64,000 bases of DNA from Rhodalgimonas zhirmunskyi (GCA_030848925.1 JANFFA010000004.1:124001-188000); one strand, 5' to 3'. Shown: positions 35,572 to 44,425, numbered from the stretch's first letter. Translations and numbers: made by a program. Notes: generated by a model not told the origin, from the letters alone.

Positions 35572-35601
35572 TTGCAACACATTCCATCATTCTTATATGA
35601 T
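35572..35601 (+). promoter_or_regulatory. Candidate promoter and operator of the sulfide-detoxification operon
   Basis: TTGCAA (35572-35577), 18 bases and TATGAT (35596-35601) form a promoter-like pair 40 bases before the operon start. The dyad ATCAT-N6-ATGAT (35586-35601) overlaps the -10, a position expected for an ArsR-type repressor such as BigR/SqrR. No such regulator gene lies in the window. Confidence 0.45.
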
Positions 35602-35641
35602 CACCGACAGGAAACTCGGCCATGCCGCCAGGAGGAGAGAC

Positions 35642-36505
35642 ATGAAACCCGACGTGAAAGCCTTTTTCGACGATGCCACCAACACGATTTCCTATGTCGT
35701 GCGCGATCCGCAGGGTTCGTCCTGTGCGATCATCGATTCCGTGCTGGATTTCGACTACGCCTCGGGCCGCACCGATACCCGCTCGGCCGACGCGATCATC
35801 GCTTATGTGCAGGCCGAAGGGCTGACGGTCGAGTGGCTGCTCGAAAGCCACGTGCATGCCGATCACCTCTCCGCCGCGCCCTATATTCAGGAACGTGTCG
35901 GCGGCAAGATCGGCATTGGCGACCGGATCAAGGTGGTGCAGGATACCTTCGGCAAGGTCTTCAACGAAGGCACCGAATTCCAGCGTGACGGCTCGCAATT
36001 CGACAAGCTTTTTCAAGAGGGCGACAGCTTCATGATTGGCCAGCTGCGCGGCGATGTGCTGCACACGCCCGGCCATACGCCCGCCTGCCTGACCTATGTC
36101 ATCGGCGATGCGGCCTTCGTGGGTGACACGCTTTTCATGCCTGATTTCGGCACCGCGCGCTGCGACTTCCCCGGCGGCTCGTCGGAAACGCTTTACCAGT
36201 CGATCCAGAAAATCCTCGCCTTGCCAGAAGAGACACGGATTTTCGTCGGCCACGACTACAAGGCCCCCGGACGCGACGAATACGCATGGGAAACCACCGT
36301 GGGCGAGCAAAAAGCGCGCAACATCCACGTCGGCGAAGGCAAGGATCGTGACCAGTTCGTCAAGATGCGCGATGAGCGCGACGCAACGCTCGCCATGCCC
36401 AAGCTGATCATCCCCTCGCTTCAGGTGAACATGCGCGCCGGTCAGATGCCGCCCGCAGATGAAAAGGGCGATGTCTTCCTCAAGGTGCCCGTCAACAAAC
36501 TCTGA
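35642..36505 (+). CDS. MBL-fold persulfide dioxygenase (ETHE1/Blh-like)
   Basis: A 287-residue metallo-beta-lactamase-fold enzyme, probably oxidising glutathione persulfide to sulfite with mononuclear iron. Motifs: LESHVHADHLSAAPYI (HxHxDH), LHTPGHTPACLTY, VGDTLFMPDFGTARCDFPGG and FVGHDYKAPG, which together supply the metal ligands. The D-F-G-T-A-R-C-D-F-P-G-G block is typical of ETHE1-type enzymes. AGGAGGAG precedes the ATG. It leads an operon with two YeeE/YedE genes and a DUF442 gene, as in BigR-type sulfide detoxification loci. Confidence 0.92.
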   Translation: MKPDVKAFFDDATNTISYVVRDPQGSSCAIIDSVLDFDYASGRTDTRSADAIIAYVQAEGLTVEWLLESHVHADHLSAAPYIQERVGGKIGIGDRIKVVQDTFGKVFNEGTEFQRDGSQFDKLFQEGDSFMIGQLRGDVLHTPGHTPACLTYVIGDAAFVGDTLFMPDFGTARCDFPGGSSETLYQSIQKILALPEETRIFVGHDYKAPGRDEYAWETTVGEQKARNIHVGEGKDRDQFVKMRDERDATLAMPKLIIPSLQVNMRAGQMPPADEKGDVFLKVPVNKL

Positions 36506-36626
36506 CATCTGGCGCCAAGACCTTCGACGCGTCGCCATCAAAAACGCACAGCCCCGAACCGCGAACATTCCGGGGCTGTGCGCAGCGGCACATCATGAAC
36601 CATCAAACAACGGAAACGCGCATCTC

Positions 36627-37052
36627 ATGCAAGAAGATTGGATTTGGGGGCTGGTCGGCGGATTGCTGATCGGCACCGGCGGGGCAGTGTATCTGCTCAT
36701 CAACGGGCGCATCATGGGCGCCTCGGGCATCATCGGCGGGCTGGTCGACGGCTCGGCAGGCAAAACCGCGTGGGAGAGGATCGCCTTCCTGATCGGTGTC
36801 TTTTTCCTGCCCATCCTGATCTATCCCGTCTACCGCGAGGTCGACCCGCATATCACCGACAACATCGCCGTTCTGGTGGCCGCCGGCCTGCTTGTCGGCA
36901 TCGGCACACGCATCGCCAACGGTTGCACCTCGGGGCACGGCGTCTGCGGCATGTCGCGGCTCTCCTTGCGCGGGTTCGTGGCGACGGTCTGTTATATCTT
37001 TGCAGGCGGGGTCGGTGTGATCGTGTTCCGCCACCTGCTGGGAGTGATCTAA
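36627..37052 (+). CDS. YeeE/YedE family membrane protein (first half-transporter)
   Basis: A 141-residue inner-membrane protein with four helices. NGCTSGHGVCGMSRLSLRG is the sulfur-transport motif of the YeeE/YedE family, with the Cys in GHGVCGM likely handling a thiosulfate- or persulfide-type sulfur. Full-length YeeE is about 350 residues, so this and the next gene together make one transporter. It ends one base before the next start. The start at 36627 opens the first helix. Confidence 0.92.
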   Translation: MQEDWIWGLVGGLLIGTGGAVYLLINGRIMGASGIIGGLVDGSAGKTAWERIAFLIGVFFLPILIYPVYREVDPHITDNIAVLVAAGLLVGIGTRIANGCTSGHGVCGMSRLSLRGFVATVCYIFAGGVGVIVFRHLLGVI

Positions 37053-37053
37053 G

Positions 37054-37497
37054 ATGGATTGGAAACGACTTCTCGGCGCATTCGTCGCCGGTGGCTTCTT
37101 TGGTGGCGGTCTGTTCATTTCGGGCATGACCGACACAAGCAAGGTGCAGGGCTGGCTCGACGTGTTCGGCGACTGGGATCCGACACTGGCCTTCGTCATG
37201 GGCGGCGCAATGATCCCGATGGCCTTCGCATGGGCTTTTGCCCGCAAGCGCACCAATGCCCTTCTGGGCACTCCTCTGCCGCCCCCGCCGCCACTGCGAA
37301 TCGATCGCGGCCTCGTGCTCGGCTCGCTGATGTTCGGCGCGGGCTGGGGCCTTGCCGGGCTGTGCCCGGGGCCGTCGATCGCGGCGCTGTCTTACGGTGG
37401 GCCGGGGCTTTACATCTTCGTGGCGGCGATGCTGCTGGGCATGGCGCTCACGCCTTATCTACGCGCACGATTTGCAAAACCGGTTGCGGCGGAATAA
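37054..37497 (+). CDS. YeeE/YedE family membrane protein (second half-transporter, DUF6691-like)
   Basis: A 147-residue membrane protein with four helices (GAFVAGGFFGGGLFISGM, LAFVMGGAMIPMAFAW, LVLGSLMFGAGWGLAGLCPGPSI and YIFVAAMLLGMALTPY). GLCPGPS is the second conserved Cys motif of YeeE/YedE proteins. It is tightly coupled to the preceding gene, and the pair probably forms one channel moving reduced sulfur across the inner membrane. Confidence 0.92.
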   Translation: MDWKRLLGAFVAGGFFGGGLFISGMTDTSKVQGWLDVFGDWDPTLAFVMGGAMIPMAFAWAFARKRTNALLGTPLPPPPPLRIDRGLVLGSLMFGAGWGLAGLCPGPSIAALSYGGPGLYIFVAAMLLGMALTPYLRARFAKPVAAE

Positions 37498-37506
37498 ACC
37501 CGCGCC

Positions 37507-37944
37507 ATGCAAACACGCGCCCTGACCCCCGACCATCACGTTTCGCCGCAGATCGATCCGGCGGATGCCCCGGCTTTGGCCGAAGCGGGCTTTACCCTCG
37601 TCATCTGCAACCGCCCCGATGAAGAGGTCCCGCCAAGCCATCAGGCCGCCGCGATGGAACAGGCCGTGCGCGCCGCCGGAATGGATTTCGCCGTCCTTCC
37701 CGTGCGCCACGACAGCCTCACGCCCGAGTTGATCGCCGAGCAAGCCCAGCTTTCCAGCGCGGCGCAGGCCAAGGGCGGCAAGACGCTCGCCTACTGTAAT
37801 TCCGGCACCCGCAGCAGCTTCGTCTGGGCGCTGGGGCAGGCTGGCCACCGCCCGGTGGAAGAGATCATGCAAGCCGGGGCCGAAGTGGGCTATGACTTCC
37901 GCCCGGTTCAGCACCTTCTTGGCCAACAGATCATCCCCGGCTGA
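37507..37944 (+). CDS. DUF442/TIGR01244 sulfurtransferase-like protein
   Basis: A 145-residue protein with the phosphatase-like fold of the DUF442 family: HHVSPQIDPADAPALAEAGFTLVICNRPDEE, LPVRHD and the active-site-like loop AYCNSGTRSSFVWALG. The Cys there is expected to carry sulfur. In BigR operons of Agrobacterium and Xylella the same domain is fused in front of the MBL dioxygenase. Here it is a separate gene at the end of the operon, 9 bases after the YeeE pair. Confidence 0.9.
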   Translation: MQTRALTPDHHVSPQIDPADAPALAEAGFTLVICNRPDEEVPPSHQAAAMEQAVRAAGMDFAVLPVRHDSLTPELIAEQAQLSSAAQAKGGKTLAYCNSGTRSSFVWALGQAGHRPVEEIMQAGAEVGYDFRPVQHLLGQQIIPG

Positions 37945-38010
37945 GCGCTGATCACAGCGCAGCTACGCCGCCCCTATGCTCCGCGGTCGAAAACAGCCGC
38001 TTTCGCGTCA

Positions 38011-38063
38011 GATCACTTCAGTGCGGGCCAGATCACTTCAGTGCGGGCCAGATCACTTCAGTT
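38011..38063. repeat. 20-bp tandem repeat, 2.5 copies, overlapping a stop codon
   Basis: Copies of GATCACTTCAGTGCGGGCCA occupy 38011-38030 and 38031-38050, and the half copy GATCACTTCA lies at 38051-38060. The stop codon and last codons (ELK) of the minus-strand FliM-like gene fall within the last copy, so extra copies lie just beyond its stop. Confidence 0.9.
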
Positions 38064-39267
38064 CAGGCAGGTCATCCAGCGCCAGTTCCGGAAGGTCATC
38101 AAGATCGCCCCAATCTCCCATCGGCGGCAGATCAGGAAGGTCGGCGACACTCTCGACACCGCCTCCGGCATCTAGATCAATCGCTGTCCCGTCATAGTCC
38201 AAAGCCGATGGATCGGGCGCTGATCTGCCCCCATCGTCCGGTATATCGTCCAAATCTTTCAGGGTGTCCGCTCCAGACGCGCCGGGAAACCTGTCGGGCA
38301 AGGGCACATGCCTTTGCCGCCCACCCTCTTCGCCAACGCCCTCCAGCGCGCGCTCAACACCGCTCGCCGTTGCTGCCACCGTGATCCGCACCGCGCGCGT
38401 TCCATTCAACTGCCCCAGCGTACACTTGACGACACGCGTGCCTCCGACCGTTTCCAACCGCGTTTCGACCAAAGCGCTTTGTGGGATCGGCAAGATGTCT
38501 CCGGGCGCGAGTTCTGCCAATTGCCGGATCGGCATGCGCACCCGATGAAGCACCGCACGCAGCGGTGCCTCGGCAACCATAAGCGCCCCCTGCCCCATAC
38601 GACGTCGGCATCCGAGTGCTGACTTTTCGCTCTCGTCTCCTGACGGATCATCGCAGGTTTCCGGCAGCGGCTCCGGCTCGGGGACAGGCAGCACGACGAT
38701 CATCTCGCCCTGTTTCGCGCCCGCCTCCATCTCAAGCTGAAGCCGGAAAACATGAAAATCGTTCGCATCAAGCGACAGGCCCAACAGGCGTGACTCTTCA
38801 AGCCGGGCGCCATATCGGAACCCGGCCGCCCAGTCGCACTCTTCTTCCTCTTCCAGATTCCGGGCAAACCCCGACAGGATATCATTCACCAAAGGCGCGG
38901 CCAGTGCGGCATCCGTGGCCGTTGGCGGACGCAGATCAGCCGAGCGTTGCAGCACCACCCCCATGGTCTGCTTTTCGATCAACCCGGCAAGGATCGGCAA
39001 TTCGATCGAAACCGCACCCCGCCGCCCCTCGGGACCATCGAGAAGAAGGATCAGGCAATCGTCACTGAAAAGATCAAGCGTGTCGCCCTGAACCGCTTCG
39101 CGCGCCTCGACCGACGTGGCGACAAGACCAAGATCGAACAACTCATCCGCTGCCCGCCCGACGGCCAGACGCCACGCACGGGCCGGCGTCATGACCCGGG
39201 CCAGATGCTGTTCGCGCGCAGCGCGCGCCTTGCGCCTGATAAAACTTGATGATGCGGTTTCGCCCAT
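38053..39267 (-). CDS. FliM/FliN (SpoA)-domain protein, orphan
   Basis: A 404-residue protein with a variable N-terminal part (SSSFIRRKARAAREQHLARVMTPARAWRLAVGRAADELF) and a SpoA domain at about 235-300: LAELAPGDILPIPQ, VKCTLGQLNGTRAVRI. This is the rotor-switch fold of FliM/FliN and type III YscQ proteins. The last 100 residues are acidic and repetitive, with DDLPELALDDLPELK at the end. No flagellar or type III genes are nearby. The ATG at 39267 with GAGGG upstream is preferred to the TTG at 39276. It may be transcribed with the kinase operon upstream. Confidence 0.85.
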   Translation of the reverse strand: MGETASSSFIRRKARAAREQHLARVMTPARAWRLAVGRAADELFDLGLVATSVEAREAVQGDTLDLFSDDCLILLLDGPEGRRGAVSIELPILAGLIEKQTMGVVLQRSADLRPPTATDAALAAPLVNDILSGFARNLEEEEECDWAAGFRYGARLEESRLLGLSLDANDFHVFRLQLEMEAGAKQGEMIVVLPVPEPEPLPETCDDPSGDESEKSALGCRRRMGQGALMVAEAPLRAVLHRVRMPIRQLAELAPGDILPIPQSALVETRLETVGGTRVVKCTLGQLNGTRAVRITVAATASGVERALEGVGEEGGRQRHVPLPDRFPGASGADTLKDLDDIPDDGGRSAPDPSALDYDGTAIDLDAGGGVESVADLPDLPPMGDWGDLDDLPELALDDLPELK

Positions 39268-39379
39268 TGCCCTCAATCACGTGCTTCGCAGGCCATTTTA
39301 CAGGCCAATTCACAGGCCGTTTGGGCTCAATCTAGCGTCATAAGGGTTACCAACCTCTTAGCGGGCGTGGTTTATTCGT

Positions 39380-42055
39380 CTACTGCGCCGCTAGCGCCAC
39401 CTTGCGTGGCAAACGCACACGAAACGCCGCGCCGCCTTGCCCTGGCAGATAGGTAACAGAGCCGCCAAGCCGTTCCATGATCTCTCGACAGATCGCCAAC
39501 CCAAGACCCGCACCACCGGCTTCCCTGTCTCTCAACCGCGAGAACTTCTCAAAGATCAGAACGTGTTTCGTGCTCGGTATCCCGCTGCCGTTGTCGATGA
39601 AATCGATGATGATCTCATCCCCCAGCATACGCGCGGTGATACGCAGTTCGGGCTCCTCGGCATCGCAATATTTCCCGGCGTTGGTAATCAGGTTGATGAA
39701 CACCTGCGCCAAACGGTCCAGATCGGTCTCAAGAACCAACCCTTCGCCGTCTCTGTCGCGGATCAGGGAAAGCCCGGTCTCCCCCGCCGCCATCACCGCG
39801 TGATCCAGCACCGCCGAAAGCCGCGCCTGCCCAAGGTTCATACTCACCTGCCCATGTTCCAGCACGCTCAGGTCCAGCAGGTCGTCCAACAGCCGCGTCA
39901 GGCGCACCGCCTCGTCATGCACGATCGACGACATCCGCGCTTTCTCGGCCTCGGTCATATCGCCGGTATCGCGCAGGATCTCGGAAAAGGCCCGGATCGA
40001 GGTCATCGGCGTTCTGAGTTCATGGCTGATCTGGCTCAGGAAGGCATCCTTTTGCACGCTCAGCTGGGTCATCTTCTCGTTCGCTTCGCGCAACTGGCGC
40101 GCGGTGCGGGCCAGTTCGGCGGATTTCGCTTCCAACTGGCTGGAGTATTCCATCATCTGCGCTGTCTCGTCGGCCACCGCCATCAGGTCTTCGACCGTCA
40201 CGCTGGCGCCGCCCACGATCTGGCCCACCATCGCATGCGCCGTCGCCGCGCCGACACTGCCCGAAAGCTCACGCTCCAGCGCGCTCAGGAAATCGGGGCT
40301 TGGCTCGGGCAGGTATCCCACCAGCCCCTGCCGTCCTGCCTCGGCCTGAAACAATGCCTGCGCTTGCGCCGGGCCAAGGATACGTTGCGCCATGACAAGC
40401 AGGTCCTCGCTCTGCGCCGCGCCCCCCGACCAACGCTGCGGGCGCGAGGAATGATCGAACACATCCACGAACTGCGCCCCCTGAAGCCGCTCCACCGGCG
40501 ACGGGAAACTCATCAGCGACACCAGAACAAACGCCAGCGTATTGAGTGACATCGACCACAGAACCGCATGAACAAGCGGATCCAGCCCCTCGATCCCGAA
40601 CAACGCCTGCGGTCGCAGCCAACCGATCCCCCATGGCCCCTGCTCAAGGGTTCCCTGGCTCAGGATCGCACCAGCCCCGAAACTGGGCAAAAACATCGTC
40701 CAGCCCCAAAGCGCGAAACCGATCAACAGCCCCGCCAGCGCGCCGCGCCGCGACGCCCCGCGCCAGAACAACCCGCCCAGCATCGCGGGCAGGAATTGCG
40801 CCACCCCGGCAAAACTGACCAGCCCGATCGCCGCCAACGCCGCGCCGCCCCCCGACACCCGGAAATAGAGATACCCCAGCAGCAGCACCGCCCCGATCGA
40901 CGCCCGCCGCGACAACAAAACGATGTGGCGCACATCGCCCGACATCACCGCGCCGCCATGCGCCAGCCTAAGCCAGATCGGCACAACGATATGGTTCGAC
41001 ACCATGGTCGACAACGCAATCGCCGCCACGATCACCATCGACGTGGCCGAACTGAACCCGCCAAGGAATGACAGCATAGCAAGCCCCGTGCGCCCCTCGG
41101 CCAGCGGCACGGTCAGCACGAACAGATCCGGGTTCGCCCCCTCCGGCAACAGGTCCAGCCCCACCACCGCAATCGGCAGCACGAACAGGCTCATCAACAT
41201 CAGGTAAGCCGGGAACATCCAACTCGCCAACCGCAGGTGGCCCTCGTCCTCGTTCTCGACCACCAGCACCTGAAACATCCGCGGCAGGCTCAGAAAGGCC
41301 GCTGCAGACAGAAAGATCAGAGCCGCCCAGCGCCCGCCCGGCACCTCCCATCGGTTCAGCCCGCTCTCTTCAATCCGCGCCAGCGTCGCCCCCCAGCCGC
41401 CGCCAAGGCCCCAGACGACGAAAACCCCCACCGCCAACAGCGCGAACAGCTTCACCACCGCCTCCAGCGCAATCGCCATGACCACGCCATTGTGCCGCTC
41501 GTTCGCATCAAGGTTGCGGGTGCCGAACAGGATGGTGAACAGCGCCAATCCGACCGCCACCCACAGAGCGATCGTGTGGCTCTCGGCCAAAGGCGGCACC
41601 GCCTCTGCGCCGCTGCCCGCAAAGGTCGCAAAGGAAAGCGTCACCGATTGCAGTTGCAGCGCGATATAAGGCGTCGTGCCGATCACCGCCATCAGCGTAA
41701 CGAGCACGGCCAGCAAGGTGGATTTTCCGAACCGGCTTGAAATCAGGTCCGCGACCGAGGTCACCCGCTGCGCGCGCCCCACCCGCACCAGCTTGCGCAG
41801 GCCCCACCACCAGCCGACCAGCACCAGCGTCGGCCCGATATAGATCGTGACGTATTCAAGACCCGAGCGCGCGGCATAGCCCACCGCGCCGTAAAACGTC
41901 CACGCCGTGCAATAGATCGAAAGCGAAAGCGTATAGACGATGGGCGAGCGCAGCCAAGCCGCCCGCCCCCGCGCCGCCGCCCGGTCGGCAAGAAACGCGA
42001 CAAGGAACAGCAGCGCCACGTAGCCCAGCGAAACGACGATCAGAAGTTCGAGCAT
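39380..42055 (-). CDS. Hybrid sodium:solute symporter / histidine kinase (CbrA/CrbS-like)
   Basis: An 891-residue sensor. Residues 1-500 are a sodium:solute symporter (SSF) domain with about 13 helices. A STAC-like linker (about 545-640: MAQRILGPAQAQALF, LSGSVGAATAHAMVGQIVGGASV) is followed by a coiled coil, then HisKA with the phospho-acceptor His near residue 678 (FLSQISHELRTPMTSI) and HATPase with N box NLITNAGKYC, G1 IDNGSGIP and G2 GGAGLGLAICRE. CrbS-type sensors control acetate use and acs in other bacteria, and acs lies 8 kb away here. GGAGGCGGAG supports the start. It is downstream of a receiver and a small membrane protein. Confidence 0.93.
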   Translation of the reverse strand: MLELLIVVSLGYVALLFLVAFLADRAAARGRAAWLRSPIVYTLSLSIYCTAWTFYGAVGYAARSGLEYVTIYIGPTLVLVGWWWGLRKLVRVGRAQRVTSVADLISSRFGKSTLLAVLVTLMAVIGTTPYIALQLQSVTLSFATFAGSGAEAVPPLAESHTIALWVAVGLALFTILFGTRNLDANERHNGVVMAIALEAVVKLFALLAVGVFVVWGLGGGWGATLARIEESGLNRWEVPGGRWAALIFLSAAAFLSLPRMFQVLVVENEDEGHLRLASWMFPAYLMLMSLFVLPIAVVGLDLLPEGANPDLFVLTVPLAEGRTGLAMLSFLGGFSSATSMVIVAAIALSTMVSNHIVVPIWLRLAHGGAVMSGDVRHIVLLSRRASIGAVLLLGYLYFRVSGGGAALAAIGLVSFAGVAQFLPAMLGGLFWRGASRRGALAGLLIGFALWGWTMFLPSFGAGAILSQGTLEQGPWGIGWLRPQALFGIEGLDPLVHAVLWSMSLNTLAFVLVSLMSFPSPVERLQGAQFVDVFDHSSRPQRWSGGAAQSEDLLVMAQRILGPAQAQALFQAEAGRQGLVGYLPEPSPDFLSALERELSGSVGAATAHAMVGQIVGGASVTVEDLMAVADETAQMMEYSSQLEAKSAELARTARQLREANEKMTQLSVQKDAFLSQISHELRTPMTSIRAFSEILRDTGDMTEAEKARMSSIVHDEAVRLTRLLDDLLDLSVLEHGQVSMNLGQARLSAVLDHAVMAAGETGLSLIRDRDGEGLVLETDLDRLAQVFINLITNAGKYCDAEEPELRITARMLGDEIIIDFIDNGSGIPSTKHVLIFEKFSRLRDREAGGAGLGLAICREIMERLGGSVTYLPGQGGAAFRVRLPRKVALAAQ

Positions 42056-42072
42056 CTCCGCCTCCGCCCGGC

Positions 42073-42462
42073 CTAGCGCGGCCCGCGGTCAGGCGCGGCC
42101 GGATCGCGCCAGCCCGCCCGGCGCACCGCGCGCGACAACAGCCCCGCCAGTACGATCAGAACGATCCAGACGCCGAAAATGTAATGCAACGCAGCCGCGC
42201 TTGCCGTCTCACCCCCGCCCCACAGCAGCGGCACAAGAAACAGCGCCCCCCCCAGAATGGGCAAAAGCCGCACCGCGTCGATAACCCGGCGCTGCCGGTA
42301 TCCCTCACGCTCAAGGAAGACCGGCCCGGTTCTGGGTCCGCGCGGCGGCGCATCCTCAAGCCGGTTCCGGCCCGGGTATTGGTCTGGGTTTTTCTCAGGT
42401 GCCTTGCCGCGCTCACCTTTGCCGTCACCGGCGTTGTTCTGGCCTTCGTGCCCGGGGCTCAT
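42073..42462 (-). CDS. Small membrane protein of the kinase operon
   Basis: A 129-residue protein with a charged, Pro/Gly-rich N-terminal half (about 1-60) and two membrane helices (about 64-82 and 89-109). It overlaps the receiver stop by four bases and ends 17 bases before the kinase start, so it is translationally linked to both. Small two-helix proteins often accompany SSF transporters (for example DUF4212 or DUF485 next to ActP), which suggests an accessory role for the SSF part. The family was not recognised with certainty. Confidence 0.8.
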   Translation of the reverse strand: MSPGHEGQNNAGDGKGERGKAPEKNPDQYPGRNRLEDAPPRGPRTGPVFLEREGYRQRRVIDAVRLLPILGGALFLVPLLWGGGETASAAALHYIFGVWIVLIVLAGLLSRAVRRAGWRDPAAPDRGPR

Positions 42463-42827
42463 CCCGCCACCATGGCGCGCACGGTCTCAAGCATCTCGGC
42501 ATTCGAAAAAGGCTTGGTCATGAACTTGTCGGCCCCGATCCGCTCGGCCATCTCGCGATCCTTGATCTGCCCGCGCGCCGTCAGCATCAGCACCGGCAAT
42601 TCGGCGGTCGCCGGATCGTCGCGAATACCGCGCAGGATGTCATACCCGCTCATCCCCGGCAGCATCACGTCAAGGATCACCATGTCAGGGGATTTATCGC
42701 GCAACGCTGCCAATGCGGTCTGCCCATTGGAATGCGTATCCACCCGCCAGCCATCGCGCGACAGAATGAAGCTGATCGCCTCAATTATATTCGGCTCATC
42801 CTCGATCAGCAGGACGTGCTTGCCCAT
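42459..42827 (-). CDS. Single-domain response regulator (receiver only)
   Basis: A 122-residue receiver: acidic pocket LLIEDEP, phospho-acceptor Asp53 in VILDVMLPGMSG, Thr83 in VLMLTARG and Lys105 in FMTKPF. No output domain follows. It is the first gene of the operon with the SSF-kinase, so it is the likely phosphorylation partner, and the signal must pass to another protein. CrbR in Vibrio and Pseudomonas has a DNA-binding domain, so this differs. Confidence 0.94.
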   Translation of the reverse strand: MGKHVLLIEDEPNIIEAISFILSRDGWRVDTHSNGQTALAALRDKSPDMVILDVMLPGMSGYDILRGIRDDPATAELPVLMLTARGQIKDREMAERIGADKFMTKPFSNAEMLETVRAMVAG

Positions 42828-43004
42828 ATCTCCCCATTCCTCCCGAAAAGCGCCGCCCCTCCCATGGGCCGCGCCATTTTTCCTTTATGGGCAATGGGCA
42901 AGCGCCTGTCAAAAGATCGTGAGCATACTGCGAAACAAAGTCTCACCCCCCTCGGGCGCTCGCTTGGCCTCTGGCTTCGGGACACCGGCCTAAGACCCCT
43001 GCCC

Positions 43005-44300
43005 TCAAAACCCCTCAGTCATGATCGAAGGCTCGCGCCGCGCCGCGCAGTCCGGTTTGGAGCAGACCCGGCACGTCGCCCCCACCGTCGTAAGGGCTTC
43101 GCCCCCCTCCTGATCCGGCAGGATCAGCATATGCGCCTCGTAAAGCGGCGACTTGCCCAACTTCGGCATCCCCTGCGGTTGCGCCACGGCAAAGGCCCCG
43201 AACGCGCGCTCGACACCCGCCCCTCCGCGCCCCGCCTGCCCAAGGCGCTCGTAAAGCGGCACCATCGGGCGCGCCAAGGCACGATAGAGCGGCCACAGCG
43301 GACAGCCCGCGCCAAATCGCGGCAAGGCGAACCCCTCAACCGCGCGCCTGAATGTCACCATCCCTGAGCCATCGCAAATCAGCAGCCCCGCCTCGCGCCC
43401 CGGCAGCGCCGCGATACGCCGCATCGCCATCGCGATATCGCCGCCCATCCGCGCCGCCAGCGCCAAGGGGTCCGGACCCATCTCCTCGACCATCTCCGCG
43501 ACCCTGCTCAGTGGCATCGCCCGCGCATCCCCCGCCCAGCGCTCCAACAGCGCCACCGCCTGCGCCCGCGCCGAGGCCGAGGCCAACCCCTCCGCCGCCT
43601 CGACGATCTCGACCGCACTGGCGCGCCCCTCTTCCAACTCGGGCAGTTGATAACCGCGGGCCGCGAAAAACGCTTCCACCTCTTCCTGCGGCGCCGTCAC
43701 CTCGGTTTCCGCATCGCCCCCCGCATCAAGATAGCCGACCAGCGCCTGCGCCCCCTCGGCCAGCCGCTGCGCATCCTCGTTGATGTTACGATGAAACCGG
43801 TCGCGCCATTCCGGCTCGATCTCGCGGGTGTCAGCAAGGATCGCGGCGGTCGATCGGATCGCCGTCACGGTATCGAGAACCTCGTGCAGCGTCGCGGCAA
43901 GGTGCGGGTCATGCGCCAGTCGGTCGTTCAGCGTCTCGACCGCGCGCTCCAGCGCCCCGATCCGGCGCCGCTGCGAAGCGATCAGCTGCGCCCATCCCGG
44001 AAAGCGCCCGGCGAAATCCTCGGCGCGCTCCATCTCGGCCCCCTCGCCCGCGCTTTCGGCGGCCGAACGCAGCCGCGCGATCAGCGCCGCCTCGGCCCCC
44101 TCGGCCAGAAGCGATGGTTCAACCTCAAGTTCGGCGGCGATATCGATCAACAACTTGCCGCCGATTCTACGCCGGTTGTGCTCGATCAGGTTGAGATACG
44201 AAGGTGAAACCCCCACCCTAGAGGCCAATTCAGACTGCCGCATGCGCCGCGCCATCCGCCTCTCGCGGATGCGGGTGCCGGTCAGGGCGCTCTCTGGCAT
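43005..44300 (-). CDS. XRE-family regulator of short-chain acyl metabolism (RamB/ScfR-like)
   Basis: A 431-residue regulator. The N-terminal XRE helix-turn-helix (about 12-66) includes RIRERRMARRMRQSELASRVGVSPSYLNLIEHNRR. A long helical middle follows, then a C-terminal DUF2083-type domain ending ATCRVCSKPDCAARREPSIM with a CxxC-x3-C cluster. This matches RamB/ScfR proteins that control acetate and propionate use. It is divergent from the Liv-type transporter operon leading to acs, so self- and operon regulation from the 232-bp shared region is likely. GAGGAGG supports the start. Confidence 0.92.
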   Translation of the reverse strand: MPESALTGTRIRERRMARRMRQSELASRVGVSPSYLNLIEHNRRRIGGKLLIDIAAELEVEPSLLAEGAEAALIARLRSAAESAGEGAEMERAEDFAGRFPGWAQLIASQRRRIGALERAVETLNDRLAHDPHLAATLHEVLDTVTAIRSTAAILADTREIEPEWRDRFHRNINEDAQRLAEGAQALVGYLDAGGDAETEVTAPQEEVEAFFAARGYQLPELEEGRASAVEIVEAAEGLASASARAQAVALLERWAGDARAMPLSRVAEMVEEMGPDPLALAARMGGDIAMAMRRIAALPGREAGLLICDGSGMVTFRRAVEGFALPRFGAGCPLWPLYRALARPMVPLYERLGQAGRGGAGVERAFGAFAVAQPQGMPKLGKSPLYEAHMLILPDQEGGEALTTVGATCRVCSKPDCAARREPSIMTEGF

Positions 44301-44384
44301 GTTCGGGCCTCCTCATTTCCCTTGCGTTTCAAGGGCTTTCTGCATTGCAACAACAAGTTTTTTACAGTTGACGCTGCGTCGCTG

Positions 44385-44398
44385 TGTAAATCTTTACA
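44385..44398. promoter_or_regulatory. Palindrome TGTAAA-TC-TTTACA, operator candidate
   Basis: A perfect 6+6 palindrome in the divergent region, with a second TTTACA half-site at 44361-44366. It is a plausible binding site for the RamB/ScfR-like regulator; RamB sites in actinobacteria are short AT-rich dyads. Confidence 0.45.
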
Positions 44399-44425
44399 AA
44401 AAAATCATTACGCCTCAAGCCATTG

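Noticed and set aside
38011-38063. Possible CRISPR array
   Set aside because: Copies are directly adjacent with no spacers and only 2.5 units, so this is a tandem repeat.
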